From GCA-002704185 sp902588515 (lineage in GTDB: Bacteria; Pseudomonadota; Alphaproteobacteria; Pelagibacterales; Pelagibacteraceae): DNA of 64,000 nt. The stretch spans positions 62,001-126,000 of the forward strand of contig CACIPP010000002.1 of assembly GCA_902588515.1 (NCBI GenBank), given 5' to 3'. Shown in pieces: positions 24,476 to 33,383 of the stretch (positions within the stretch are counted from its first letter, which is position 1; each line of letters opens with the position of its first letter). Both the position numbers and the translations under genes were made by a program. The notes beneath the pieces were generated by a model. It did not search any database, had not been told where the DNA came from, and worked only from the letters and a program-made list of their open reading frames with translations.

Positions 24476-25733
24476 AGAACAAAGAATGAAAAAAAGATAC
24501 GCTGCGGAAAAGCGCTTTCAATTTCTCGGTGTAGTATCAATAGGTATTTCAATATTTTTTGTATGTTTATTGTTATTTAAAGTTTTTTCAACTGGAAGTA
24601 CCGCATTCTTTAAAACAACTATTCAGACCGAAGTCGATTTTGATAAAAAATTATTAGAATTAGAAGATATAAAAAATCCTACATTAAAACAAATTAAAGA
24701 AGCAGAGTTTTTTGATGTTACATATAAAGCTGCAACAAGTTTGTATCCGTACAAAAATGATGAGGAAGAAAAAAGTGTTAAATTATTATTAGGCGGAAAT
24801 TATGAATATGAAATTAAAAGTTATTTATTAAAAAATCCAAAAATGCTCGGAAAAAAGGTTATAATTGAATTAACCGCGTCCGATGATTTAGATCAGTTAC
24901 ACAAAGGTAATTTTCCAAGAAATATTCCAGAAGACAGAAGACGATTAAATAACTTTCAACTAAATGTATATGATAACTTAGTAGAACAGGGAAAAATCGG
25001 GTCTTCTATTAGTGATTACTTCTTGTTTAGCGGAGATTCAAGAGATCCTGAAATTGCGGGTGTTGCTGGAGCAGTAATTGGTTCATTTTTTTCAATTATC
25101 ATATGTTTAATAATTTCATTTCCAATTGCTCTGATGGCTGCGGTTTATCTTGAAGAATTTGCACCTAAAAATGTAATCACAGATATAATCGAAATTAACA
25201 TAAACAACCTCGCAGCTGTACCATCAATAGTTTTTGGACTATTAGGCCTTGGTATGCTTTTGGGTGTATTTGGGATGCCAAGATCTACAGCACTTGTTGG
25301 AGGTATGACATTATCATTAATGACTTTACCAACAATTATTATCGCTTGCCGCGCATCGTTAAAAGCTGTTCCTCCATCAATTCGTGAGGGTGCATTAGCT
25401 ATTGGCGCATCAAAGGTTCAAACTGTATGTCATCATGTTGTACCGCTTGCAATGCCAGGGACTTTGTCTGGAACAATCATTGGATTAGCACAAGCTTTAG
25501 GTGAAACAGCTCCATTATTATTAATAGGAATGGTTGCATTTGTTGTAGACGTACCAAGCGTTCCAACAGACCCCTCAACATCCTTGCCAGTTCAAATTTA
25601 TTTGTGGTCTGAGTCTGCTGAGCGAGGTTTCGTAGAAAAAACTTCAGCAACAATTATGTTGCTAATTGGATTTTTAGTAATTATGAATTCCTTAGCAGTA
25701 TGGTCAAGGCAAAAATTTGAAAGGAAATGGTAA
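24468..25733 (+). CDS. pstA: Phosphate ABC transporter permease PstA
   Basis: A 421-residue partner permease. After a first helix (about 22-42) comes a large extracytoplasmic region of about 150 residues (DFDKKLLELEDIKN... to the SGDSRDPEIAG segment) that short enteric PstA lacks, then five helices with EEFAPKN, NNLAAVPSIVFGLLGLG and the coupling loop SIREGALAIGASKVQTVCHHVVPLAMPGTLSG. I prefer the ATG at 24468 to an upstream TTG at 24444; the ATGATTAG junction gives an 8-bp overlap with the end of pstC. Confidence 0.93.
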   Translation: MIREQRMKKRYAAEKRFQFLGVVSIGISIFFVCLLLFKVFSTGSTAFFKTTIQTEVDFDKKLLELEDIKNPTLKQIKEAEFFDVTYKAATSLYPYKNDEEEKSVKLLLGGNYEYEIKSYLLKNPKMLGKKVIIELTASDDLDQLHKGNFPRNIPEDRRRLNNFQLNVYDNLVEQGKIGSSISDYFLFSGDSRDPEIAGVAGAVIGSFFSIIICLIISFPIALMAAVYLEEFAPKNVITDIIEININNLAAVPSIVFGLLGLGMLLGVFGMPRSTALVGGMTLSLMTLPTIIIACRASLKAVPPSIREGALAIGASKVQTVCHHVVPLAMPGTLSGTIIGLAQALGETAPLLLIGMVAFVVDVPSVPTDPSTSLPVQIYLWSESAERGFVEKTSATIMLLIGFLVIMNSLAVWSRQKFERKW

Positions 25734-25744
25734 TCAGGAGCAAC

Positions 25745-26509
25745 ATGAGTAATAAAAATAAGATAACAGCAAAACAGGTTTCAGTTTTTTATGGATCAAA
25801 ACAAGCTTTATTTGATGTTGATTTAAATATAGCTGAAAAAGAGGTTACTGCTTTAATTGGTCCATCGGGGTGTGGAAAATCAACCTTCATAAGATGTTTA
25901 AATCGCATGAATGATGTAATTGATATTTGTAAAGTTGAAGGCAATATAGAAATTGACGGTCAAGATATTTATGACAATTCTGTTGATGTTGTGCAACTCA
26001 GAGAAAAGGTTGGAATGGTTTTCCAAAAACCCAATCCATTCCCAAAAAGTATTTACGAAAACATTTCCTACGGTCCAAATATTCATGGGATTGCGAAAGA
26101 TAAAACCCATATGGATGAGATTGTTGAAACAAGTTTAAAAAGAGCGGCATTGTGGGATGAAGTTAAAGATCGTTTAGATCAACCTGGAACAGGTTTATCT
26201 GGTGGACAGCAACAAAGACTTTGTATAGCAAGAGCTATTTCAATTAATCCAGAAGTAATATTAATGGACGAACCTTGTTCAGCGCTTGATCCAATTGCAA
26301 CAGCGAAAATCGAAAGCTTAATTGATGAGTTAAAATCATTATACACGATTGCAATTGTAACTCATTCTATGGCTCAAGCAGCTCGAGTTTCTCAACATAC
26401 TGGTTTTTTTCATTTAGGAAAATTAATAGAATTTGATTCTACTGAAAAAATATTTAAGAATCCAGAAGATAAAATGACACAAGATTATATAACAGGAAGG
26501 TTTGGATAA
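25745..26509 (+). CDS. pstB: Phosphate ABC transporter ATP-binding protein PstB
   Basis: A 254-residue ABC ATPase. Walker A GPSGCGKST (39-47), Q-loop VFQKPNPFPKSIYENI, signature LSGGQQQRLCIARAI, Walker B VILMDEPCSALDP and the switch His in AIVTHSM are all intact. It powers phosphate import through PstCA and takes part in signalling to PhoR through PhoU. I chose ATG at 25745, which has AGGAG seven bases upstream, over an in-frame GTG-region start at 25727 inside the end of pstA. Confidence 0.96.
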   Translation: MSNKNKITAKQVSVFYGSKQALFDVDLNIAEKEVTALIGPSGCGKSTFIRCLNRMNDVIDICKVEGNIEIDGQDIYDNSVDVVQLREKVGMVFQKPNPFPKSIYENISYGPNIHGIAKDKTHMDEIVETSLKRAALWDEVKDRLDQPGTGLSGGQQQRLCIARAISINPEVILMDEPCSALDPIATAKIESLIDELKSLYTIAIVTHSMAQAARVSQHTGFFHLGKLIEFDSTEKIFKNPEDKMTQDYITGRFG

Positions 26510-26513
26510 ATTT

Positions 26514-27212
26514 ATGAGTGAGCACATTGTAAAATCATATGACGAGCAATTAAACATTTTAAAAAATACAATTGCAAAGATGGGTTCATTAGCTGAAAAA
26601 CAAATTAAAGATGCTACGGAGGCAGCGATCAAGCAAGATCAAGAATTTGCAGATAAAATTGTTGGAAAAGACGACCGTATTGATGACTTAGAAAAAAGTA
26701 TAGAAGAACAGGTTGTAAATTTATTAACTATGCGTCAGCCACTAGCAATCGATTTACGAGAGACCGTTTCTGCAATGAAGATTTCTTCTGATTTGGAAAG
26801 AATTGGGGATTTATCCAAAAATATTGCAAAAAGATCTCGTTATCTCGATAAAAGCATTGGACATGAAATAAATAAAAATTTTTCATTGGTTTCTGAAAAA
26901 GTTCAAAAGAGTGTAAAGACAGTTTTGGATGCTTTTTTAAACCGCGACACTAAGTTAGCAGAGCAAGTTTGGAATGCAGATCAAGAAATAGATAGATTAG
27001 TCGATATATGCATGAATTCAATTTTAAAATGTATTGAGGAGAAAAAAGACGCAGCGGCACCTTTTTCGCAATTAATGTTTATGTCTAAAAATTTAGAGAG
27101 GATTGGTGATCATGCAACTAATATTGCTGAAACAGTTTATTTTTTGGTTTCAGGGAAATATATAGAGGGTGATAGACCCAAAGGCGAATCAGGTATAGTA
27201 TCTGGTCAATAA
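26514..27212 (+). CDS. phoU: Phosphate signalling complex protein PhoU
   Basis: A 232-residue cytoplasmic protein made of two three-helix PhoU repeats. The metal-binding helices are seen in the ISSDLERIGDLSKNIAKR segment in the first repeat and MFMSKNLERIGDHATNIAETVYF in the second. PhoU links Pst transport state to PhoR and keeps the regulon off when phosphate is plentiful. It follows pstB by four bases. Confidence 0.95.
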   Translation: MSEHIVKSYDEQLNILKNTIAKMGSLAEKQIKDATEAAIKQDQEFADKIVGKDDRIDDLEKSIEEQVVNLLTMRQPLAIDLRETVSAMKISSDLERIGDLSKNIAKRSRYLDKSIGHEINKNFSLVSEKVQKSVKTVLDAFLNRDTKLAEQVWNADQEIDRLVDICMNSILKCIEEKKDAAAPFSQLMFMSKNLERIGDHATNIAETVYFLVSGKYIEGDRPKGESGIVSGQ

Positions 27213-27217
27213 TTTCT

Positions 27218-27901
27218 ATGAATGCAACGATAATAGTTGTTGAAGACGAAAAACCAATATCGACTTTAATTCAGTATAATTTAGAAAAAGAAGGTTTCAA
27301 AGTTCATATATCAGAAAATGGAGAAGACGGACTTACTTTTATAAAAAAAAATAATCCAGATCTAGTTCTACTTGATTGGATGCTACCAGATTTATCAGGA
27401 ATTGAAATTTGTAATCAAATTAAAAAGGACAGTAAACTGAAATCAATACCTGTAATCATGTTAACTGCAAAAGCAGAAGAGTCTGATAAAATTAGAGGGT
27501 TTGAGACAGGAGCCGATGATTACGTTACAAAACCATTTAGTACAAAAGAGCTTAATCTACGAATTCGAGCATTATTAAAAAGAGTGAAGCCATCCTTAAC
27601 TGAAGACATAGTTATATTTAAGGATATTAAAATTGATCGTTTGGCAAGACGTGTTTATCGAGGCGGTAAAGAAATTAAATTAGGTCCGACCGAATATAAT
27701 TTGTTAAACTTTTTTATCAAAAATCCAAAACGCGTTTACTCTAGGGAGCAGTTACTGAATCATGTTTGGGGTAATGATATTTATGTAGAAACTCGTACTG
27801 TTGATGTTCATATTAGAAGATTAAGGAAAGCTATTAATATAGATAACCAATGTGATTTGATAAGAACTGTACGATCAGTCGGCTATTCAATAGATGGTTA
27901 G
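27218..27901 (+). CDS. phoB: Phosphate regulon response regulator PhoB
   Basis: A 227-residue OmpR/PhoB-family regulator. The receiver domain has the acidic pocket Glu9-Asp10, phosphoacceptor Asp53 in LLDWMLPD, and the VTKPF lysine near 105. The C-terminal winged helix contains GPTEYNLLNFFIKNPKRVYSREQLLNHVWG and VDVHIRRLRKAI, the PhoB recognition region. It is the candidate binder of the 11-bp repeats listed in this window. It closes the pst operon and overlaps the convergent sixA gene by four bases. Confidence 0.95.
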   Translation: MNATIIVVEDEKPISTLIQYNLEKEGFKVHISENGEDGLTFIKKNNPDLVLLDWMLPDLSGIEICNQIKKDSKLKSIPVIMLTAKAEESDKIRGFETGADDYVTKPFSTKELNLRIRALLKRVKPSLTEDIVIFKDIKIDRLARRVYRGGKEIKLGPTEYNLLNFFIKNPKRVYSREQLLNHVWGNDIYVETRTVDVHIRRLRKAINIDNQCDLIRTVRSVGYSIDG

Positions 27902-28404
27902 TAAAAATCTTTAGGTTTAATAAATTCATCAAGCAAACCATCACCAAATTTTATTTCTGACCAAGATCTTTTTTTAAAAATAATTGTTGCAATGCCTGCA
28001 GTGCTAAATTTTTGGATTAAAATTTTTCCCTCATTACTTAAATCTGAACATAATTGCATTGTTAAATTTTTTACTGCTGGTTCGTGATTTAGAATTAGAA
28101 TACTTTTATACTTATCCTTTGTAGACTGAATTGTTTCGAGCAAAATTTTTGGTGAAGCCAAATAATGATCTTTTTTTATTTTTTTTTTCCTTAAATTTAA
28201 ATCTTTTATATATTTAAATGTCTCCATTGTTCTTTGAGACCCAGAAATATAAGCAAAATCAAAAAACATTACCTTATTTTTCATAATTTTTTTCATCAAT
28301 TTTGCATTATGTCTTCCTCTTTTATTAAGTGGTCTTTGATAGTCAGATAAATCAGGATTTTCCCAACTAGATTTTGCGTGTCTCATGACATATAAAATTA
28401 ACAT
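27898..28404 (-). CDS. sixA: SixA-like phosphohistidine phosphatase
   Basis: A 168-residue histidine-phosphatase-superfamily protein. The catalytic RHG-type motif reads MRHAKSSWENPDLSDYQRPLNKRGRHNA (from residue 7), with Arg8-His9 active, and the second histidine in ILILNHEPAVKNL. SixA removes phosphate from phosphohistidine in phosphotransfer proteins, or acts on small phosphate esters. It lies between phoB and ppk1, in the opposite direction, and may modulate phosphorelay signalling; that link is only positional. Confidence 0.82.
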   Translation of the reverse strand: MLILYVMRHAKSSWENPDLSDYQRPLNKRGRHNAKLMKKIMKNKVMFFDFAYISGSQRTMETFKYIKDLNLRKKKIKKDHYLASPKILLETIQSTKDKYKSILILNHEPAVKNLTMQLCSDLSNEGKILIQKFSTAGIATIIFKKRSWSEIKFGDGLLDEFIKPKDFY

Positions 28405-28437
28405 TTCTAGATTATATTATTAAATAATTAAAAATTT

Positions 28438-30531
28438 ATGACAAAAAGATATAATAATAGGGAGCTATCCTGGTTAGAATTTAATTCAAGGGTATTATCC
28501 GAAGCAGGCAATACTGATCTGCCACTTTTTGAAAGACTAAGATTTTTATCAATTGCCTCTAATAACTTAGATGAATTTTATATGGTTCGTGTGGCAGGTG
28601 TATATGCACAGATTAAAGAAAAAATTAAACACGAAACAATAGATGGATTATCTCCTAAGGAGCAATTGAAAAAAATAAAAATCAAATCATCCGAGTTATT
28701 AAAAAAATCAAATTATATTTGGTCAAAATTAAAAAAAGATTTATCAAAACAAAGAATATTTTTTAAAAGTTTTGTAGAAATTAATCAGGATGAGAAATCA
28801 AATCTTTTAAATATTTTCAATACTAATATAGCACCAGTCTTAACACCTCAAGCCATTGATCCTTCGCATCCCTTTCCATTTCTTTTTAACCAAGGACACT
28901 TTTTGCTTATGGAAATGCAAAAAAAAGGAAAAAAAAGATCAATTTATTCAATTATTATTTTACCTAAAAATTTAAAGCGATTTTACAATGTCAGCAACAT
29001 TGAAGCTGTAAAAAATTATGTATCATTAGAAGAAACCGTAAGCTCATATGGCTCAAATCTTTTTCCAGGTTATGAAATCAAAAATTATATATCTGCACGT
29101 GTAACAAGAGATAGCGATATTGAAGTTGAAGATGAGGCGGAAGATCTGGTGGTTTTCTATGAGAAAGCTTTGAAAAAAAGAAAAAGAGGCAGAATTGTGA
29201 GGTTGGAATTAAGGAAAGGATCTGAACGTCATTTAAAAAAATTCTTGATAAAAAAAATTAAAGCAGACCCAGATACAGTGGATGAGATTGAGGAGTTTGT
29301 TGGAACTTACGAAATCTCACAAATCCTTGAACAAGGCAAAAAAGAGTTCTATTTCAAAAAATTTAATTCAAGACAAGTTGAAAGAGTAAATCAATTTAAT
29401 GGTGATTATTTTAAAGCAATTAAATCTAAGGATATGATTGTACATCATCCTTATGAAACTTTTGATGCAGTTATAGAATTTTTAAATCAGGCGGTAAATG
29501 ATCCAAATGTTCAAGCAATTAAACAGACTTTGTATAGAACAACTTTAGACTCACCAATTGTAAAAGCTCTCAAAATTGCCGCAGAAAATGGAAAGTCAGT
29601 CACAGCAATAGTTGAAATCAAAGCAAGATTTGATGAAGAAGCAAATATAAGTTTAGCAAAATCTTTAGAAAGATCAGGTGTTCAGGTTGTTTATGGTTTT
29701 GTTCATTTAAAAACACATGCCAAATCTAGTTTGGTTGTGCGGTTAGAAAATGGAGTCTTAAATAAATACGTTCATATAGGAACAGGAAACTACCATCCCA
29801 TAAACGCAAAAATTTATACTGACCTGTCATTATTTAGTGCAGACCCCGATTATGCAAATGATATTGAAAAGTTTTTTAATTTTGTAACTGGTTATGGAGA
29901 TCCTGGAGAATTAGAAAATGTGATACTTGCCCCAAGATTTTTGAGACCAAAATTAAATGACTTAATTGACAATGAAATTGAAAACGCAAAATCTGGAAAG
30001 CCCGCAGAAATTTGGGCAAAAATGAATTCATTAGTAGATCCTAAAATAATAGATAGATTTTATTTAGCCTCAAAACATGGTGTTAAAATTCATTTATTTG
30101 TCAGAGGAATTTGTTGCTTAAAACCTGGAATAAAAAATATGTCAGAAAATATTTATGTTAAAAGTATTGTAGGAAGATTTTTAGAGCACTCAAGAATTTA
30201 CTGTTTTGCGAATGGTAAAGAAATGCCATCAAGACAAAATAAAGTTTTTATTTCATCAGCTGATTTAATGCCGCGAAATTTGGATCGCAGATTAGAGATT
30301 ATGTTGCCAATAAAAAATGAAACAGTACACGCCCAGGTTTTAGACCAAATCATGATGGCAAATTTTAAAGATATTAAGTCGAGCTGGGAGTTAAAAGATA
30401 AAAAATATTATAAAATATTAAAAGCAGGTGACGACGTATTTTCAGCACATGAATACTTCATGAAAAATCCAAGCTTGTCTGGTCAGGGCAAATCAATTAT
30501 CAAAGAAGAAATAATGAATTTAAAAATTTAA
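28438..30531 (+). CDS. ppk1: Polyphosphate kinase 1
   Basis: A 697-residue enzyme that builds polyphosphate from ATP and can run in reverse. The N-terminal domain begins RYNNRELSWLEFNSRVLSEA; the catalytic phospholipase D-like domains carry HHPYETFDAVIEFLNQA, KQTLYRTT, HAKSSLVVR and HIGTGNYHPINAKIYTDL with the autophosphorylated histidine region; the last domain holds HSRIYCFANG and SSADLMPRNLDRRLE. Length is normal. The ppx gene starts at the base after its stop, so storage and breakdown are co-expressed. Confidence 0.96.
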   Translation: MTKRYNNRELSWLEFNSRVLSEAGNTDLPLFERLRFLSIASNNLDEFYMVRVAGVYAQIKEKIKHETIDGLSPKEQLKKIKIKSSELLKKSNYIWSKLKKDLSKQRIFFKSFVEINQDEKSNLLNIFNTNIAPVLTPQAIDPSHPFPFLFNQGHFLLMEMQKKGKKRSIYSIIILPKNLKRFYNVSNIEAVKNYVSLEETVSSYGSNLFPGYEIKNYISARVTRDSDIEVEDEAEDLVVFYEKALKKRKRGRIVRLELRKGSERHLKKFLIKKIKADPDTVDEIEEFVGTYEISQILEQGKKEFYFKKFNSRQVERVNQFNGDYFKAIKSKDMIVHHPYETFDAVIEFLNQAVNDPNVQAIKQTLYRTTLDSPIVKALKIAAENGKSVTAIVEIKARFDEEANISLAKSLERSGVQVVYGFVHLKTHAKSSLVVRLENGVLNKYVHIGTGNYHPINAKIYTDLSLFSADPDYANDIEKFFNFVTGYGDPGELENVILAPRFLRPKLNDLIDNEIENAKSGKPAEIWAKMNSLVDPKIIDRFYLASKHGVKIHLFVRGICCLKPGIKNMSENIYVKSIVGRFLEHSRIYCFANGKEMPSRQNKVFISSADLMPRNLDRRLEIMLPIKNETVHAQVLDQIMMANFKDIKSSWELKDKKYYKILKAGDDVFSAHEYFMKNPSLSGQGKSIIKEEIMNLKI

Positions 30532-32034
30532 ATGTTGTTAAAAAAAGTTATTAAACAAAAAATTTTTTCAGCAAAAAAAGAAGCAGTTATAGATCTTGGC
30601 TCCAACTCAATAAGAATGCTTATATATGAAGATTTTGAAAAATCCCAAATTCCAATATTTAATGAAAAAGCGGTTTGTTCTCTGGGTAGTTCATTGGAAC
30701 TGACAGGAAAATTAGATCCTATAGGTGTTGAATATTCCATAAGCGTTTTAGAAAGATTTAAAAATATCTTAGGTAACTCAAGGGTAAGTAATATAAATAT
30801 TTTTGCAACAGCAGCTGTTCGAGATGCCAAAGATGGACCATATTTTAAAAGCGTAGTTGAAAAAATTTTTGACAATCAGGTAGAAATATTAACTGGTGAG
30901 CAAGAGGCTGAACGATCCGCGTTAGGAGTAATCTTAGGATTTGAAAAGGTTGATGGTATTGTAGCTGATCTTGGGGGTGGAAGCTTAGAGATTGCAAAAG
31001 TAAAAAATGGATTGATTGAAAAAAAAGCCTCTTTGCCCATAGGTGTTCTGAGATTATTTAATAGACCAAAAAAGAAAAAAACAAAAAAAATAAGTCAAAT
31101 AATTAGTGAAAACTTATCAAGCATTGGTTGGTTAAAAAAAACTAAAGCTAAAAATTTATATGTTGTTGGTGGGGTTTGGAGAACATTGCTAAAGGCAGAT
31201 ATTTTTTTAAAAAAATATCCACTCAATGTTTTGCATCAATATCAAATTACCAGGGAAGAAGCTTTGGATCTTTGTTTAAGTTTAGATGATAAAAAAAAGC
31301 TAAGATCTTTAAAAGTTGATCATATTACTAAATCAAGAACAAATTATATTCCTATTGCAACAAACATTTTAAAACAGCTCTTACTGATGATAGCACCAGA
31401 AAAATTACAGTGCTCAATATCTGGCGTAAGAGAAGGAACATTGATCGTCAAATCAGGATATAAGTTGACTGCGCATGATCTACTAAATAATTTTATTGAT
31501 TATTCCGCATTTAGAACAGGCGACTATGGAGAAAACTATTTAAAATACTATAATTTTATAAAAGATATTTTTAAGGATAATGAAAATTTTCCAATAAGGT
31601 TATTAAAACCAACATGCTCTTTAAGTAATATAGATTGGGGGCTTGGAGCTTTTCAAAAGGCAGAACTTGTTTTTGCACAAATCTTAAATACACCTGCATT
31701 ATCTCTAAGTCATAGTGACCGTGTAAAAGTAGCTTTGGCAGGGTTTTGGCGACATTGCTCTGTCAAACATTATCCAGATCGCGATTATTTAGGCTTGCTT
31801 TCAAATAATGAAATTTTGATTTCAAGACAAGTTGGTGCAGCATTAAGATTGGCTTCTGGTATAGCTGCAATGTCAACTATATTTCTTGATAATTTATCAT
31901 TATCTAAAAAGGGGAATACAATTGTACTTTCAGTATCTAATCAACATAGTCAGATTGTAACTAAATCTGTTCAAAAAAGATTAAAGTCCTTGTCCAGGGA
32001 AATGGAGTCGGACTTCAAAATTATTTATTCTTAA
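30532..32034 (+). CDS. ppx: Exopolyphosphatase/pppGpp phosphohydrolase (Ppx/GppA)
   Basis: A 500-residue ASKHA-fold enzyme. The phosphate-1 loop is VIDLGSNSIRMLIYED (about 18-33), the middle motif ADLGGGSLEIAKV near 143-155, then a C-terminal HD-like region (AGFWRHCSVKHYPDRDY). It releases orthophosphate from polyphosphate ends and may hydrolyse pppGpp. Together with ppk1 it forms a two-gene operon. A convergent lysine-rich protein gene ends three bases after its stop. Confidence 0.9.
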   Translation: MLLKKVIKQKIFSAKKEAVIDLGSNSIRMLIYEDFEKSQIPIFNEKAVCSLGSSLELTGKLDPIGVEYSISVLERFKNILGNSRVSNINIFATAAVRDAKDGPYFKSVVEKIFDNQVEILTGEQEAERSALGVILGFEKVDGIVADLGGGSLEIAKVKNGLIEKKASLPIGVLRLFNRPKKKKTKKISQIISENLSSIGWLKKTKAKNLYVVGGVWRTLLKADIFLKKYPLNVLHQYQITREEALDLCLSLDDKKKLRSLKVDHITKSRTNYIPIATNILKQLLLMIAPEKLQCSISGVREGTLIVKSGYKLTAHDLLNNFIDYSAFRTGDYGENYLKYYNFIKDIFKDNENFPIRLLKPTCSLSNIDWGLGAFQKAELVFAQILNTPALSLSHSDRVKVALAGFWRHCSVKHYPDRDYLGLLSNNEILISRQVGAALRLASGIAAMSTIFLDNLSLSKKGNTIVLSVSNQHSQIVTKSVQKRLKSLSREMESDFKIIYS

Positions 32035-32037
32035 AAA

Positions 32038-32250
32038 TTAATTATTTAATTGTGTTGAAAATGTTTGTGCAGAAGCTGACTTAGCTAGTTTTTTGTTTTT
32101 TTTTTCAGCTGCTTTTTTTTCTAGTTTAGCTATTTTCGCTTCAATTTTAGAAATCTTTTTTTCTTGAGCTATAATCTTACTTTTAAGTTTGCTTACTTTT
32201 TTTAAAACTTTGTGTTTTTTATTCTCTTGTTTTTTTATTTTTTTTTTCAT
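32038..32250 (-). CDS. Lysine-rich coiled-coil small protein (70 aa)
   Basis: About a third of the 70 residues are lysine. Residues 1-55 form an unbroken charged helix with heptad-like spacing (KISKIEAKIAKLEKKAAEKK), followed by a Ser/Thr/Gln tail. The composition resembles histone-H1-like or poly-basic tails rather than an enzyme; it may bind nucleic acid or another polyanion. It faces ppx. The A-rich coding strand makes biased composition partly expected, so the gene call is moderately secure; a purine-rich GGGGGCA-type ribosome binding site lies before the ATG. Confidence 0.6.
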   Translation of the reverse strand: MKKKIKKQENKKHKVLKKVSKLKSKIIAQEKKISKIEAKIAKLEKKAAEKKNKKLAKSASAQTFSTQLNN

Positions 32251-32298
32251 TTATGCCCCCATATTTATATTAAAAATATTTATTATTTTATAATAAAG

Positions 32299-32949
32299 TT
32301 AAATTTTGTAAATTCTTTTTAGGACAATCATACATAAAAATGCACCTATAAGTTGTGCAATAATAAAGTAAATAATATTTGAATAATGTATGCCAGTGAA
32401 AGTATTGGTCAGCGCTCTAGCAATCGAAACGGCTGGGTTTGCAAATGCAGTTGATGACATAAACCAAATTGCAGCTCCAATGTAAAGCCCTACTAAACCC
32501 GCAACCACCTCGATTTTATTTTTAAGATTTAATAAAATAATCATTAATAATCCAAATGTTGCAATGATCTCAGATATTAAAATATTTGATCCATTTCGAT
32601 ATTTTGTTGATAGTTCCACTGCATCAAAGCCAAAAATGATATTTGCAATTATAACACCTGTACACGCACCCATAATCTGCATTAAAACATAAATGGAAGC
32701 TATTTGTGTTTTAATTTTTCTCAGTAATAACATAACTAATGTAACCGCAGGATTAAAATGAGCACCTGATTTCTTACCAAAAGTAATAATTAAAAAAACA
32801 AGAGTAAATCCAATGGCCAAAGAGTTTGCTAATAAGATTACTGCCCCATTTTCTGTCATGGATTGTCCCATCATACCAGATCCTACAATTGATAGTAATA
32901 AAATTAATGTCCCTAAAAATTCTGAGAAATATTTGTCTAAATTTTTCAT
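32299..32949 (-). CDS. AqpS-like aquaglyceroporin (arsenite channel)
   Basis: A 216-residue MIP-family channel with six membrane helices and two half-helix motifs, HFNPAVTL (Asn66-Pro-Ala) and FANPAVSIARAL (Asn171-Pro-Ala). The residue after the second NPA is valine (174), not the near-invariant arginine of water channels; the same replacement is known in the rhizobial arsenite channel AqpS. It is translationally coupled (ATGA overlap) to arsC upstream. In such pairs ArsC reduces arsenate and the channel lets arsenite flow out. A general solute channel is the alternative. Confidence 0.82.
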   Translation of the reverse strand: MKNLDKYFSEFLGTLILLLSIVGSGMMGQSMTENGAVILLANSLAIGFTLVFLIITFGKKSGAHFNPAVTLVMLLLRKIKTQIASIYVLMQIMGACTGVIIANIIFGFDAVELSTKYRNGSNILISEIIATFGLLMIILLNLKNKIEVVAGLVGLYIGAAIWFMSSTAFANPAVSIARALTNTFTGIHYSNIIYFIIAQLIGAFLCMIVLKRIYKI

Positions 32950-33362
32950 TTATTTATAAATTCTTTTTTAATATATTTATGAATTTGATCAAACGTTCTT
33001 TGAAATTGATTTAATTTCTCTTCATCATTTCCATTAAAAGCAGCAGGATCCTCTAGATCCCAATGTAATTTATTTGGCGATCCAGGATAAACAGGGCATG
33101 TTTCATTTGCTGCATTGTTACAAACTGTAACAATAGTATCAAACTTTGTATCTGAAAAATCATCCCAGCTTTTACTTGAAACCTTTTCATAATTTATATT
33201 ATTTTTTTCTAAAATTTTTATTGAATAGGGATTCACTTTACCCACTGGTTTTGATCCAGCACTAAATGCTTGATATCTATTTTTACCCATTTGATTTAAT
33301 AGACATTCTGATATAATAGATCTTGCTGAATTTCCTGTACATAAAAATAAAACTTTTTTCAT
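32946..33362 (-). CDS. arsC: Arsenate reductase, thioredoxin-coupled (low-molecular-weight phosphatase fold)
   Basis: A 138-residue ArsC. The P-loop LCTGNSARS with nucleophile Cys8 is followed by the late cysteines in TVCNNAANETCPVYPG (about 80-87), the redox triad of thioredoxin-type ArsC, and the WDLEDPAAF segment typical of this family. It reduces arsenate to arsenite. I chose ATG at 33362 because the CTGNSARS loop then sits where the family has it; an upstream ATG at 33407 would add 15 hydrophobic residues and overlap the Pho box. It lies next to the phosphate island, whose Pst system also admits arsenate. Confidence 0.88.
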   Translation of the reverse strand: MKKVLFLCTGNSARSIISECLLNQMGKNRYQAFSAGSKPVGKVNPYSIKILEKNNINYEKVSSKSWDDFSDTKFDTIVTVCNNAANETCPVYPGSPNKLHWDLEDPAAFNGNDEEKLNQFQRTFDQIHKYIKKEFINK

Positions 33363-33383
33363 TTTTAAAAAATATGCCGGAAT

